A stretch of 64,000 nt of DNA from JBDHXE01 sp035445085 (GCA_035445085.1 DAOMQA010000010.1:1-64000); one strand, 5' to 3'. Numbered from the stretch's first letter, positions 43,330-52,997 are shown. Notes: generated by a model from the sequence alone, not told the origin. Translations and numbers: made by a program.

Positions 43330-46206
43330 TTGAGTAAATCTGCATTATATATAGTAATTTGTATCATTTCTTACATAAATCTATTCTCAATAGATACGGT
43401 AGATGTCAGACCGCCATTGCTATCGATTTATTCTGATTGTGGAAATTGTGTAGTTACAGCTTCTGATAATAGAAATATGACTCTAAATAAAGATAGTGTT
43501 CAGATTGACGTCGGCATCAAAGATATTCCAATTCTCTTAAAATCCAGAAGTTATAATTTTGATGATATTATTATTAATCCGATTTATACAAAGGATTCTA
43601 TTTATAAAGAAATGATTTTTGAACTGAAAGTTAAAGATAAATTTGATACTGCTTTTGCAGTATTTTATATATATGATAACTCGCTAAGTTTAAATAAAAA
43701 TAATGTAAAATATGATTCTGTAAAATATTACCCTCAACTAATGAAATTTGATAAAGATGACATCAACTATAATCAAGTTTATTTAGATTCAATATTAAAT
43801 AACAATATTGAATTTCGTAATGTATCAGGATTTAATTTTAAGATTAAAGATATTAGCTTAAAATACGGTAAGTTTTTTAAAATATTAAACAATATATCAA
43901 AGAATTATGATTTCCTATCAGATGAAAAACTATCCTTAACAATCCAATACCAGCCCAAATTTGAAATAAATCAATATTCTAAGTATGATTATGATACTTT
44001 GATTATTAGGAATGAGTGTTTGACATATAGAATCCCATTATCGGGGCAAGGAGTATTATCAAAAATACTTGTAGAAGATATTGATTTTGGAATATGCGAG
44101 GTAGGGAAGACGCTGGTAAAAGATAAAAACAATTTCCCTGAAACTTATGACGGGATGCATATTAGTAATATTGGCTCTGGGATATTAAAAATAAATGGCT
44201 ATCATTTTAATCCAAATGAAACTCCATTTAAATTAACAAACCCAATACCTAGCTTAAATCCTTCACAAATATTTCCATCGTCTTATTTGAATGTAAAACC
44301 ATTAAGTTTTGAACCTACTCAAGCTGGAGAATTTTTTGCTGATTTAGTAATTTCAAGCAATTCTCAAGGACCAGATAGTATAGCAAGCTTAAGGGGTATT
44401 GCATATAACAAAGGACCATATATGAAGGTTCTTAATTTTGGAGATCAAAGAGTATTAAGCAAAACAAGAAAATATATTTCAATCAAAAATTCAGATAGCA
44501 AACCATATAGTTTATATGATCTTGATTTGTCAGATATGGGACAAGGATTTAATATAGCTTACGAAGATATGGACCCAATTCCAAGTAAAGAAAATCCAAT
44601 AGTTATTTATTCCGAAAGCTCACAGGATAATGTACTAAAAGAGTATATTATACCAATAGATTTCATACCTAATAGTGAAGGCGTTAAGGAAATTAAGATT
44701 ACTCCTAAATTTATATCAAATGGTAATGATTTAAATTTAATCGTGTTTAATTATATACGTGGCAGAGGTTTGTTGCCTGTTATTGAGTTAATGGGTCAAA
44801 CATTTCTTGGTAGGACTTTAGTTAATACGCTCCACCCAGATACGGGCTATGTAACTATATATTCGCGGAGCAAATTTGCTAATTTATTTATCAAAGAAAT
44901 AAATATTATTAAACAAAATGATAATTCTAATGACTTTATCTTTACTAACGGTGAATTTCCAAAGGATACGATTTTAAAAGCAAATTCATATTATAGATTT
45001 CCAGTTTTATTTAAACCTGAGGAGTCTGGTGAAAGGAAAATCATTATCCAAGTGATTTCCGATGCAACTAAAGGAATGGGTGAGAGGTACGATACTGTAT
45101 ATGCACAAATTAAAGGTATTGCATATAATAAAACAATATCTGTCGACCAATTAACTTTCACCAATGTATCTCATTGCGATTCAACAGCAGGAAAATTAAT
45201 TGTTAGAAATGTTAGCGATACGACTACAACTGAAGTATATGATATTCAATTTGATAAGATTACTATCAATCCATTTGAATTGGACAAATCAATATTTTTG
45301 TCTAATCCTGTAATCTTATCACCGGGTGATACTTTTGCTTTTGATATTAAATTTAAACCGTATTTAGGTCATCAGAATAATTATTCCGTTCTTACACGTG
45401 TATTTAGTGACGATGATACTGCCACCACTTATATTAAAGGGACTTCTACAAAATATAACGTTCTTATATATAGTGATACAATATCAAACGGCATTCCGGG
45501 TATGGTAACCTTAAATAAAGAGCCAAGTTTTATTGGGCAAAATTACAATATTAACATAAAGGGGGATATGTTAAGTAAAACAGTAATTGATTCTATTTAC
45601 TTAGAAATAGCCTATCGTAAAAATGATTTTAGATTTATGAATTATATTGAAAATGGTAATGCCATTAAAGATTGGAACATAAACTATCAAGAATTTGAGC
45701 TTAGCAAAGATAGTAATATAATAAAAATATTATGTTATGGCTTAAAACCTATCAATGAAAGCGGTATTTTAATCACACCAGCCTTTATGATAATGTTAGG
45801 AGATACTAATGGCGTTGCCTACAATATAAGAAATATCAGCTTTTTTAGCAAAGGAGAGTGTAGTGCTTCCAATTTGATAAATGGCTTAATTAATTTATCA
45901 TATTGTGGCGAGGAATTGCGCAAAATTCTAATTTCGCAACATTTATTTAAATTCGAAATAGTAAACACAAATTTAATATCTACGGAATCATTAAAAGTTG
46001 CATATAATGTAGCTTTCTCGACCACAACCGAATTAAGTATTTATAATCAGTTTGGAGAAGCCGTATCTGTCTTGCTATCAGATAAGCTAAATAAAGGTAC
46101 TTATATCAATAATTATAATGTATCGCAGCTTAGTTCGGGCTTATATTTCCTAAAATTTAAATCTGGCCCATTCCAAAAGGTAGAGAAATTTATCATTAGC
46201 AAATAA
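43330..46206 (+). CDS. T9SS-exported protein with choice-of-anchor-D-like repeats
   Basis: 958 residues starting at TTG (no in-frame ATG before the signal peptide SALYIVICIISYINLF). Several beta-sandwich units of the HYDIN/choice-of-anchor-D kind recur, for example LVEDIDFGICEVGKT, VLNFGDQRVLSKT and LTFTNVSHCDSTAGKLIVRN. The C-terminal 80 residues have the fold pattern of a T9SS sorting domain (ELSIYNQFGEAVSVLL ... LSSGLYFLKF ... KFIISK), but the usual PNP at its start is missing (LISTESLKVAYN). It is expected to be a secreted surface protein; the function is unknown. Confidence 0.87.
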   Translation: MSKSALYIVICIISYINLFSIDTVDVRPPLLSIYSDCGNCVVTASDNRNMTLNKDSVQIDVGIKDIPILLKSRSYNFDDIIINPIYTKDSIYKEMIFELKVKDKFDTAFAVFYIYDNSLSLNKNNVKYDSVKYYPQLMKFDKDDINYNQVYLDSILNNNIEFRNVSGFNFKIKDISLKYGKFFKILNNISKNYDFLSDEKLSLTIQYQPKFEINQYSKYDYDTLIIRNECLTYRIPLSGQGVLSKILVEDIDFGICEVGKTLVKDKNNFPETYDGMHISNIGSGILKINGYHFNPNETPFKLTNPIPSLNPSQIFPSSYLNVKPLSFEPTQAGEFFADLVISSNSQGPDSIASLRGIAYNKGPYMKVLNFGDQRVLSKTRKYISIKNSDSKPYSLYDLDLSDMGQGFNIAYEDMDPIPSKENPIVIYSESSQDNVLKEYIIPIDFIPNSEGVKEIKITPKFISNGNDLNLIVFNYIRGRGLLPVIELMGQTFLGRTLVNTLHPDTGYVTIYSRSKFANLFIKEINIIKQNDNSNDFIFTNGEFPKDTILKANSYYRFPVLFKPEESGERKIIIQVISDATKGMGERYDTVYAQIKGIAYNKTISVDQLTFTNVSHCDSTAGKLIVRNVSDTTTTEVYDIQFDKITINPFELDKSIFLSNPVILSPGDTFAFDIKFKPYLGHQNNYSVLTRVFSDDDTATTYIKGTSTKYNVLIYSDTISNGIPGMVTLNKEPSFIGQNYNINIKGDMLSKTVIDSIYLEIAYRKNDFRFMNYIENGNAIKDWNINYQEFELSKDSNIIKILCYGLKPINESGILITPAFMIMLGDTNGVAYNIRNISFFSKGECSASNLINGLINLSYCGEELRKILISQHLFKFEIVNTNLISTESLKVAYNVAFSTTTELSIYNQFGEAVSVLLSDKLNKGTYINNYNVSQLSSGLYFLKFKSGPFQKVEKFIISK

Positions 46207-46263
46207 TCTCGATAAAAATCGTATTTTTGTAATCGAAATATTACAAACTAATGAAAATTTGTT

Positions 46264-46605
46264 ATGAACTTAGAACTTTTTGATAATCCAGCTCCAAATA
46301 GAGATTATACAATAACACACGTAAACCCAGAGTTTACTTCTGTATGCCCTATTACAGGCATGCCAGATTTCGGCACTATCACTGTTAAATATATACCAAA
46401 TAAGAAATGTCTCGAACTTAAGTCTTTAAAATATTACTTTTTTGATTTTAGGAATAAGGGTGTTTTTTATGAAGCCATAACTAATAAAATTTTAGATGAT
46501 TTAGTAGCAGCGTGTGAACCAAAGGAAATGGAAATAACAAGCGAATGGACTGTGCGAGGCGGTCTACACTCTATTATTAAAGCTAATTACAAAGCTGAAG
46601 GCTAA
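46264..46605 (+). CDS. queF: NADPH-dependent 7-cyano-7-deazaguanine reductase
   Basis: A 113-residue type I QueF of the T-fold superfamily. It reduces preQ0 to preQ1 in queuosine synthesis. The catalytic cysteine is Cys28 in FTSVCPITGMPDFG, with Asp35 nearby. The NADPH-binding motif ELKSLKYYFFDFRNKGVFYE is intact. queD follows after four bases. A -7 match TATTTTTG at 46222-46229 may be its promoter, though no -33 TTTG was found. No preQ1 riboswitch was recognised in the short leader. Confidence 0.96.
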   Translation: MNLELFDNPAPNRDYTITHVNPEFTSVCPITGMPDFGTITVKYIPNKKCLELKSLKYYFFDFRNKGVFYEAITNKILDDLVAACEPKEMEITSEWTVRGGLHSIIKANYKAEG

Positions 46606-46609
46606 AATT

Positions 46610-47035
46610 ATGAGAACAATGGTTGCTAAAGAATACCGTTGGGAGATGAGTCATAGATTACCATTCCACAAGGGACCATGTAAAAATATACATGGCCATT
46701 CGTATAAAATGATTGTATCGGTTGAAGGGAATCTTAATTCAAACTCTATGGTAATTGATTATTATGATTTAGATAATATTATGAAACCTTTGATTGATAG
46801 TTTAGATCATTCTTTCCTTTGCGATAAAGATGATAAATTAATGATGGAGTTTTTAGCTTCAAATGGTTTTAAATACTTCACAATGCCTTATGTTACGACT
46901 TCAGAAAACATTGTAACATTTATCATTGATACAATTAAAGAAGAATTTCAGAAGTATGATAACTTGATTTCACTTTCAGTTGCTGTATACGAAACTATAG
47001 ATGCATTTGCGAAGCGAACTATTAACTTACAATAG
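46610..47035 (+). CDS. queD: 6-carboxy-5,6,7,8-tetrahydropterin synthase
   Basis: A 141-residue PTPS-family T-fold enzyme that makes the tetrahydropterin precursor of preQ0. Zinc ligands His15, His28 and His30 and the catalytic cysteine Cys24 are seen in MSHRLPFHKGPCKNIHGHSY. Later LDHSFLCD and VAVYETIDAFA fit the family. Met4 is an alternative start. It is paired with queF; queC and queE are not in this window. Confidence 0.94.
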   Translation: MRTMVAKEYRWEMSHRLPFHKGPCKNIHGHSYKMIVSVEGNLNSNSMVIDYYDLDNIMKPLIDSLDHSFLCDKDDKLMMEFLASNGFKYFTMPYVTTSENIVTFIIDTIKEEFQKYDNLISLSVAVYETIDAFAKRTINLQ

Positions 47036-47060
47036 TAATCTAACAATTATATTTATAAAT

Positions 47061-47092
47061 ATAGTCCCTAATAAATTAATATTAGAGACTAT
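47061..47092. terminator. Hairpin between convergent genes, probable terminator
   Basis: ATAGTC-c-CTAATA (47061-47073) pairs with TATTAG-a-GACTAT (47080-47092), one mismatch, six-base loop. It separates queD from the convergent outer-membrane protein gene. Confidence 0.5.
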
Positions 47093-47116
47093 GTTTATTA
47101 CTAAATGCAAGAAAGA

Positions 47117-47623
47117 CTACCAAGAATACCCTAAATTGATACCAATGCCAAATGGTCTATATTGTAAGCCGTCAATTGATAAAACATTAAAGTTAAGTTG
47201 TGCTATAGGTTCCACTGTAAAACCATCAATAATCCATTTATAAGCTAATTCTGCTCCCACACCCAAAGATGTAGAACTTGAATATGTATTATTTTCATAA
47301 CTCCACATACCTAAATTAACTAAAGGACCAAAAGACAGTCCTTTCAACATTTTTTCATCATCTTGGAATAAGTACCATCTATAAGATGCAGATGCTCCAA
47401 AGGCTGTCCAGCCTCCATATCCCCAATAAACTATACCAGCAGTAAATGAGTTCTCGGGAGTAAGAGCTTGTTCATAAGTTACATTAAATAACCCAAAAGC
47501 CAAGCCTATTGGATTGACAGTTATGGTTTGATTGTATTTCTTTACAACACGCTGCGCATACATTTCGTTTGCTGACAAACTAAGCAATGATACAACAGCT
47601 ATTAGCAAGAATAGTCTTTTCAT
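47117..47623 (-). CDS. Small outer-membrane beta-barrel protein
   Basis: 168 residues with a signal peptide ending near SLSANEMYAQ. The mature part consists of alternating amphipathic strands rich in Tyr/Trp/Gly and ends in GIGINLGYSW, a terminal aromatic typical of outer-membrane barrels. About eight strands can be outlined. The exact family is not recognised (DUF3575-like is a possibility). Monocistronic, 49 bases from the PAP2 gene stop. Confidence 0.8.
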   Translation of the reverse strand: MKRLFLLIAVVSLLSLSANEMYAQRVVKKYNQTITVNPIGLAFGLFNVTYEQALTPENSFTAGIVYWGYGGWTAFGASASYRWYLFQDDEKMLKGLSFGPLVNLGMWSYENNTYSSSTSLGVGAELAYKWIIDGFTVEPIAQLNFNVLSIDGLQYRPFGIGINLGYSW

Positions 47624-47672
47624 ATAAATCCTAATAAAATTGTTAAAAGATAAAAAACTAATATACTCTTAA

Positions 47673-48242
47673 TCAAGTAGTTTTCAAAGCATTTTTGTCA
47701 AAATTTATTTTTTTATTAATATAATCAATAATATAAGTAACAATGAAAGCAACAAAAATACCTAAAATTGATCCACATAATATATCAAATGGGTAATGAA
47801 CTCCTATATATACCCTCGAGAACGCCATTAAAAATGCTATGCCAAAAAATAAAGTGAAGTTTTTTCGGAAGTAGTGAGTAATGACGAAAGCAGCAGCAAA
47901 ATTATTCACTGCATGAGATGATGGAAAGGATTTGCCACCTCCACAATTTACTAATAGTCGCACTGAATCTAAATCATGGCATGGTCTTATTCTACCAACC
48001 CATTCTTTTATTAATGAACTTGATACTTGGTCAGCAACTAATATTGTAATTATAAGTGATATTGCTGTTATTTTGCCTACTTTACCTGATTTAAAAAAAA
48101 GATACCAAAAGCCGACTAAGTATACTAAGACCCAGCTATCAACTTCCGTAATAAAGGGCATAATTTTATCAAAGAGCGGGTTAGCTAACCCATGATTAAT
48201 TATAAAAAATAAATATTTATCTATTTCAAGAATCCAGTCCAT
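47673..48242 (-). CDS. PAP2-family membrane lipid phosphatase
   Basis: 189 residues with about five membrane helices. The three acid phosphatase motifs are intact: KEWVGRIRP (79-87), PSSH (107-110, catalytic His) and SRVYIGVHYPFD (142-153). Such enzymes dephosphorylate undecaprenyl pyrophosphate, phosphatidylglycerol phosphate or lipid A; which one applies cannot be told. The gene starts 21 bases after the stop of the Omp85 gene and is probably cotranscribed with it. Confidence 0.93.
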   Translation of the reverse strand: MDWILEIDKYLFFIINHGLANPLFDKIMPFITEVDSWVLVYLVGFWYLFFKSGKVGKITAISLIITILVADQVSSSLIKEWVGRIRPCHDLDSVRLLVNCGGGKSFPSSHAVNNFAAAFVITHYFRKNFTLFFGIAFLMAFSRVYIGVHYPFDILCGSILGIFVAFIVTYIIDYINKKINFDKNALKTT

Positions 48243-48263
48243 TTTATTCCTATCATTTTTAGA

Positions 48264-50600
48264 TTAAAAGGCATGTCCAATACCAAAATGAATTCTAACA
48301 TCATTAAATATATTTTTTGCTGTCCAAATTTTATAATCTGGGAGATGATAATTAGGACGATAGATAGGGAAGCCAATATCTGCTCTTATTGGTCCTATTG
48401 GAGTATCATACCTAATACCAACACCAGCGGCATACGCTAATTTAGTAAAATATTCGTACCACTTCATATTACTTTTGACTTTATTCTCAGCAAACCAATC
48501 AAAAGCATTACCAAAGTCTACAAAGGCGACAAAGCCGATTCTTGAAATTTGTTCGCTAATCAAATCATCAACACCTCTTGGCCTTGGTAATGTATAGCGC
48601 AACTCAAATGAGCCCTCAAGTACACCTGCATTACCTAATATATTAGAAAGTTGAGAATAATCTTCTGGTAAAATAAAGTAACCATTTTTATTATTTGTAT
48701 CAGCACTTGCTTCAATAACTGAATAATGCAGCTCTCTTGAAGACCAGCCCCTTACGCTATTAGCGCCACCAGCGTAAAATTGTCGCTCAAAAGGAACATA
48801 AGCTTTTTCTGTATCAAAAACCTTTATAGCACCTATTTTAAATTTAAAGGCACTGACTAGATTATCGGCTAATTTGTCAAAATATGAATATGCAGTCTGT
48901 ATTCTTATATATTTTGCGATACCAGATATCCAAGGGTGTGCTAAGAAAAAGTTCCAACCATCTACCGAACCATAAAAGAAATCCCCAGAAGTAGGAGAAA
49001 ACGGATGATTTCTGCTATCTCCAATGAGTGTTATACCAAATAAATTTGCTGTAGTAAAAGCAATACCTGGGTCATTTAGATAGTAGAATAAAGTTCTATA
49101 AAGAGCATAAGATTGTAATACTCTAACTGAATTTTCGCTACTGAAACTTGAATCAATATTGTTGTTTTGTATCTGATTAACTACATCTAAGAAATTAACT
49201 GGATTTTGAAATTCAAAGTTAAAATCTAAGATTATCTGATTTAAATACGTACCATTGGTTAGTTTAATAGGCAGCCGTAAGGGTAAGTACCAAGCTGATA
49301 TATTAAATAATTGATTGATTGTAGAGTAAGAATAATAAAAACCTGCGGATCCACTAATTAACATATTTTCTAAAGACCAAATTAATGGTTGAGACATTTT
49401 AAAACCTATTTGACCTTCCCATTCTCCGTTAAGACCTGCAAATACTCTTGATAAATCTTTAAGTTTTAAATTAGTGTATAAATTCCCAAATTGACCAGCG
49501 CCACCCCAATTTCTATGTATTAAAGAGCCTTCTACCCCAAAATTTAAATAGTTATCTATTTGTGTGTTATTAAGGAACACACCCAAAGACCATTCTTTTT
49601 GCTTCCTATATTTTGTTGTTACTACAAAAGATAAAGTAGTATCAGTAATAGGTACAAACTGTGAACTTGTATCTATATTCACAAATTCAAAAGTACCCAG
49701 TGAATTCAGGTTATTTAATGAAGTTTGTAAAGAATTATAATTAAACCAATCGCCAACTTTTATATCTACTAATTTCTCTTTCAGTTCTGTAATAATTAGA
49801 TTTTGTCCCCTCAAGCTATCTACATAGTGAATATCTGTTATTCTTTGCCTTTTTCCTACAAAGAAATTTATAGTTACAGAATCAAGTTTTTTAATTGTAT
49901 CTACATTTATTGGTTGAATTTCATACCTGCTATAGTAGTATCCATTATTTTGAAGAATAGAATATATTGAGTTTATTTCTTTAAGGATTATTTCTTCGCT
50001 ATAGGGTACTTTGCTGTCAATATATGTAATTTGGTTAATCTTATTTTGTGTTTCTCCATCAATAAACTCTAAACCATAGTATACAATAGTATCAAGCATA
50101 TATTGATTATTTTCATTGATGTGATAAGTTAATATGTTTTGCTTATTTACAGTATCTGCTGTAAAGGTAAAAAAAACTTCTGCTTGATGAAAGCCATTAG
50201 CGTTTAAGCCTTCTTGAATAATCTTCAAATCTGTTTCGGCTAACACTTGATTAAAAAATTTTACTTCGTGGGATAAATCTTTAATTGCAATATAAAATGA
50301 AGTATCCAATAATTTAGGTGTAGATGGTATTTTACTTAGATTATCATAAAAGTATTGGTAAATATCATGATGAACACTACGTGAAGAGCGCTTAGAAGAG
50401 ATTATATCTAATAAATAGTTATTAGAGAAAAAATTATTTCCTTTAAATTCAATTTTATTGACTTCGTAAAAATTTTCATTTGCCTTTGAACGGTACAATG
50501 TATCAGATATAAAGCTTTTATGAATCTTGTTTTCAATTTTATTTGAAAATAAAGAAAAATACGAGAAAAATAATAATATTATATAAAGACAAGCCTTCAA
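48264..50600 (-). CDS. Omp85-family outer-membrane protein (BamA/TamA-like)
   Basis: 778 residues, starting at TTG with GGG about five bases ahead; the frame opens with a signal peptide. POTRA-like domains span about 46-335 (VNKIEFKGNNFFSNNYL, ITDIHYVDS, LNNLNSLGTFEFVNID). The barrel follows (about 345-778) with the conserved loop 6 motif in AGGANSVRGWSSREL and a C-terminal strand IHFGIGHAF ending in Phe. It inserts or assembles outer-membrane proteins or exports substrates. It looks closer to TamA-like paralogues than to BamA; this is inference. Confidence 0.9.
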   Translation of the reverse strand: MKACLYIILLFFSYFSLFSNKIENKIHKSFISDTLYRSKANENFYEVNKIEFKGNNFFSNNYLLDIISSKRSSRSVHHDIYQYFYDNLSKIPSTPKLLDTSFYIAIKDLSHEVKFFNQVLAETDLKIIQEGLNANGFHQAEVFFTFTADTVNKQNILTYHINENNQYMLDTIVYYGLEFIDGETQNKINQITYIDSKVPYSEEIILKEINSIYSILQNNGYYYSRYEIQPINVDTIKKLDSVTINFFVGKRQRITDIHYVDSLRGQNLIITELKEKLVDIKVGDWFNYNSLQTSLNNLNSLGTFEFVNIDTSSQFVPITDTTLSFVVTTKYRKQKEWSLGVFLNNTQIDNYLNFGVEGSLIHRNWGGAGQFGNLYTNLKLKDLSRVFAGLNGEWEGQIGFKMSQPLIWSLENMLISGSAGFYYSYSTINQLFNISAWYLPLRLPIKLTNGTYLNQIILDFNFEFQNPVNFLDVVNQIQNNNIDSSFSSENSVRVLQSYALYRTLFYYLNDPGIAFTTANLFGITLIGDSRNHPFSPTSGDFFYGSVDGWNFFLAHPWISGIAKYIRIQTAYSYFDKLADNLVSAFKFKIGAIKVFDTEKAYVPFERQFYAGGANSVRGWSSRELHYSVIEASADTNNKNGYFILPEDYSQLSNILGNAGVLEGSFELRYTLPRPRGVDDLISEQISRIGFVAFVDFGNAFDWFAENKVKSNMKWYEYFTKLAYAAGVGIRYDTPIGPIRADIGFPIYRPNYHLPDYKIWTAKNIFNDVRIHFGIGHAF

Positions 50601-50763
50601 TCGTACCCTTTAATAAATTTTTAGATATTACTACTCAAGCAACTCTAAAAATAATCAAAAATTAATGAACAAATTGAAATATTCAAAATAATATCAATGC
50701 AATTTAATTTGGCATAATATTGGATATAGCTACATTATTGTTTTACTAAAAAATTATAAGATA

Positions 50764-51195
50764 ATGTTTGACACTATTGCTATTGAAAGTGAAAGAAATA
50801 ATATATTAATTGATAATAAAAAAATAAGCTCTAACAAACAAAAGACAAGATTAAATGCTCTAGAAATATTAGATGAAGGGATGGATATACCTAATTTAAT
50901 GTTTAAATTGCCAAAGCACCCTTTCCTTATAAAGGTTATAGGAAATTCAATGGTTGGTGCGGGTATTGATTCTGGAGATACTCTAATGGTTGATAAGGTA
51001 AGTAAACCAAAGCATGGCGATATAGTAGTTGCAGCAATAAATCAGAAGTTAGTTGTTAAGCGATTACATTTTTCTTACAGAGAAACAATGCTTTTAGCAG
51101 AAAATGATGACTACCTCCCAATTAAAATAAAAGAAGGTGATAGATTAAATATTTGGGGAGTCGTTACAATGGTAATAAAAGACATGGCAAAATAG
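50764..51195 (+). CDS. UmuD-like S24 peptidase
   Basis: A 143-residue protein of the LexA/UmuD serine protease fold without a DNA-binding domain. Catalytic Ser62 (IGNSMVGAGIDSGD) and Lys99 (KLVVKRL) are 37 residues apart, the same spacing as in E. coli UmuD. The ending LNIWGVVTMVIK is also typical. The self-cleavage Cys-Gly or Ala-Gly bond of UmuD was not found in residues 1-45. No umuC is adjacent on either side. A role in SOS mutagenesis is inferred from the family. It is monocistronic with a strong terminator. Confidence 0.88.
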   Translation: MFDTIAIESERNNILIDNKKISSNKQKTRLNALEILDEGMDIPNLMFKLPKHPFLIKVIGNSMVGAGIDSGDTLMVDKVSKPKHGDIVVAAINQKLVVKRLHFSYRETMLLAENDDYLPIKIKEGDRLNIWGVVTMVIKDMAK

Positions 51196-51222
51196 GGATA
51201 TTCGAGGAAACGCCCCTATATC

Positions 51223-51259
51223 AAAAATGCTAACTATCCCCCCAGTTAGCATTTTTTTT
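51223..51259 (+). terminator. Strong intrinsic terminator of the UmuD-like gene
   Basis: AAAAATGCTAACT (51223-51235) pairs over 13 bp with 51244-51256 around a C-rich loop, ending in a run of T (to 51259). The A run on the other side could let it also stop the convergent lipoprotein genes. Confidence 0.85.
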
Positions 51260-51294
51260 ATGATAATTATAAATAATATTAAAATCATTACATA

Positions 51295-51798
51295 TTAAAA
51301 ATTAGACTCATCGCGCCATTGAACAATTTTCCATATTTCATCTGTATTGTTTCTTTTGATACGCATATTTACTCGACCAAAGAGATTAACAACGTCGGTT
51401 GTCGAAAATACAATTGTTAAATTGAAAGCCCTTGATATATCCATCAAAACAGAATCACCTACAGAGGTTGTAACATCATTCCAAGTCAAATCTATTGATT
51501 TCGTTGCCATAAAAAGCCGTGAAGTAGTCATCATTTCTTCTGTTCTACTCCAAGACTCGTCGATGCCTTTATCATAATTTTTAAAAATAAATCTAAAATC
51601 GTCGCTTAATAAATTTCCATAAACTACTGTGTCTTTGAAAGTATAAGCATAGCGAAAATTCTCGAAAATACCGTCAATAGTTTTTTGATCGCCTAAAATG
51701 CTACCTTTCTCATCTTTATTAGCGAGTTTTGGTGCAAATGGATTTGTACAAGCGCTGCCGATGAATACTAAGATAATAATAATAATAATTGATTTCAT
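51295..51798 (-). CDS. Lipoprotein with NTF2/SnoaL-like fold
   Basis: 167 residues. The lipoprotein signal ends in GSAC (Cys17). The mature part opens with a helix (FENFRYAYTFKDTVVYGNLLSDDFRFIF) and closes with strands NMRIKRNNTDEIWKIVQWRDE, the pattern of an NTF2-like cone fold. Function unknown. Its start overlaps by one base the stop of another lipoprotein gene with a similar layout, suggesting an old duplication. Confidence 0.82.
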   Translation of the reverse strand: MKSIIIIIILVFIGSACTNPFAPKLANKDEKGSILGDQKTIDGIFENFRYAYTFKDTVVYGNLLSDDFRFIFKNYDKGIDESWSRTEEMMTTSRLFMATKSIDLTWNDVTTSVGDSVLMDISRAFNLTIVFSTTDVVNLFGRVNMRIKRNNTDEIWKIVQWRDESNF

Positions 51799-52409
51799 TA
51801 GTTATATAGTCTTGCTTTAAGTGAACTAAATGAGTATTGCAATGTATCAGATTTATTTAAATTATAATCATACCATTTACTAATAGACCACAAACCATTT
51901 AGATTGCTTATCATTACAAATCTAAGTTTACCGTTGTATTGCTTGGGAATGTTATTGTCTGAAAAATTGATATAAAAATTATAATCAGATTCAAAGACTG
52001 CGGAGTCGGGGTTTTCTATAATTGCTTTTCTTTCTAACCAATTTAATATAGGAACTGAATCTACATCAATATTTGATTTAAATGAATTAAAAAAACGCCT
52101 TTCTTCCTCAATACCCCAATTTATAAAAAGGCTCGGAAAACTTGTGCTGATATTTTGTGAAGGAATAAAAGCGTATTTGTTGTTGATATTAGAGTTGTCA
52201 TTATTTAAGCATTTGAGATAATTATCTAAATGCCTATTTCTTAAGGCTGATTCAAAATTTTGAATAACTATGGCAGGCTCTGTAGGCGGAATAAAGGTAG
52301 AACCAGAGTTATCTGGCTCTTCTGGTGAACGCGTCGAAAATATATCACAGCTTGTATTAAGCAAAGGTATTATTAAAATTAATATAAATATAAATTTTAA
52401 TTGCATCAT
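51798..52409 (-). CDS. Lipoprotein with NTF2-like fold
   Basis: 203 residues. The lipoprotein signal ends in NTSC (Cys21), followed by a Ser/Pro/Glu-rich linker. The helix IVIQNFESALRNRHLDNYLKCL and final strands LRFVMISNLNGLWSISKWYDY resemble the neighbouring 167-residue lipoprotein and NTF2-like proteins in general. It overlaps recR by four bases, so it is translationally coupled to DNA repair genes; no functional link is apparent. Confidence 0.8.
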   Translation of the reverse strand: MMQLKFIFILILIIPLLNTSCDIFSTRSPEEPDNSGSTFIPPTEPAIVIQNFESALRNRHLDNYLKCLNNDNSNINNKYAFIPSQNISTSFPSLFINWGIEEERRFFNSFKSNIDVDSVPILNWLERKAIIENPDSAVFESDYNFYINFSDNNIPKQYNGKLRFVMISNLNGLWSISKWYDYNLNKSDTLQYSFSSLKARLYN

Positions 52410-52996
52410 ATTGCAATACGCCCCTCTAATGCTCTTGTAAGTGTGGCTTCATCTGAATATTCAATAGCTGAACCCATAGGTACACCACTAGCGATTTTAG
52501 TGGTTTTAATATTAAAGGATTTCATCATTTTTGCAATATAGAATGAGGTTAATTCTCCTTCGGTACTAGGGTTGAGTGCTAAAATAATTTCATCGATACC
52601 ATTCAGTCTACTTAGTAATTCTTTAATTTTTATTTCATCTTGAGAAATACCCTCTAATGGATTTATTACACCGTGCAATACATGATATAAACCGCGATAT
52701 TCATTTGTTTTTTCTATTGCCATTACATCGTTAGGCTCTTCAACCACACAAATTACATTTCTTTCTCTCTTGTGCGAGCTACAAATTGGGCAAGGGTCTA
52801 TTTCAGTATAATTAAAGCAAACGGAGCATAACCGTACATTTTTTTTTAGCTCAATAATTGCTTTTGAAAATTTTTCGTTAAAATCATCACCTTGCCTAAG
52901 TAAGTGATATGTCAATCTATGAGCTGTTTTTCTACCAATGGTGGGTAAGGTAGCAAAAATATCAACTAACTTTTCAATTGAATTTGAAGAATACAT
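52406..52996 (-). CDS. recR: Recombination mediator RecR
   Basis: 196 residues. It acts with RecF/RecO to load RecA on gapped DNA. The helix-hairpin-helix is in LATLPTIGRKTAHRL-like sequence (residues 13-28). A four-cysteine zinc finger is CSVCFNYTEIDPCPICSS, and the Toprim domain begins VICVVEEPNDVMAIE. Complete length. ebfC is one base upstream, the usual ebfC-recR order. Confidence 0.97.
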   Translation of the reverse strand: MYSSNSIEKLVDIFATLPTIGRKTAHRLTYHLLRQGDDFNEKFSKAIIELKKNVRLCSVCFNYTEIDPCPICSSHKRERNVICVVEEPNDVMAIEKTNEYRGLYHVLHGVINPLEGISQDEIKIKELLSRLNGIDEIILALNPSTEGELTSFYIAKMMKSFNIKTTKIASGVPMGSAIEYSDEATLTRALEGRIAI

Positions 52997-52997
52997 A

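Noticed and set aside
46207..46263. preQ1 riboswitch before queF
   Set aside because: The 57-base gap has no preQ1 aptamer signature, and the likely promoter leaves only about 28 bases of leader.
47001..47243. 80-residue plus-strand ORF after queD
   Set aside because: It crosses the convergent terminator and runs antisense to the outer-membrane protein gene.
50764..51195. LexA repressor
   Set aside because: The protein has no N-terminal winged helix-turn-helix and is UmuD-sized; only the S24 domain is shared.
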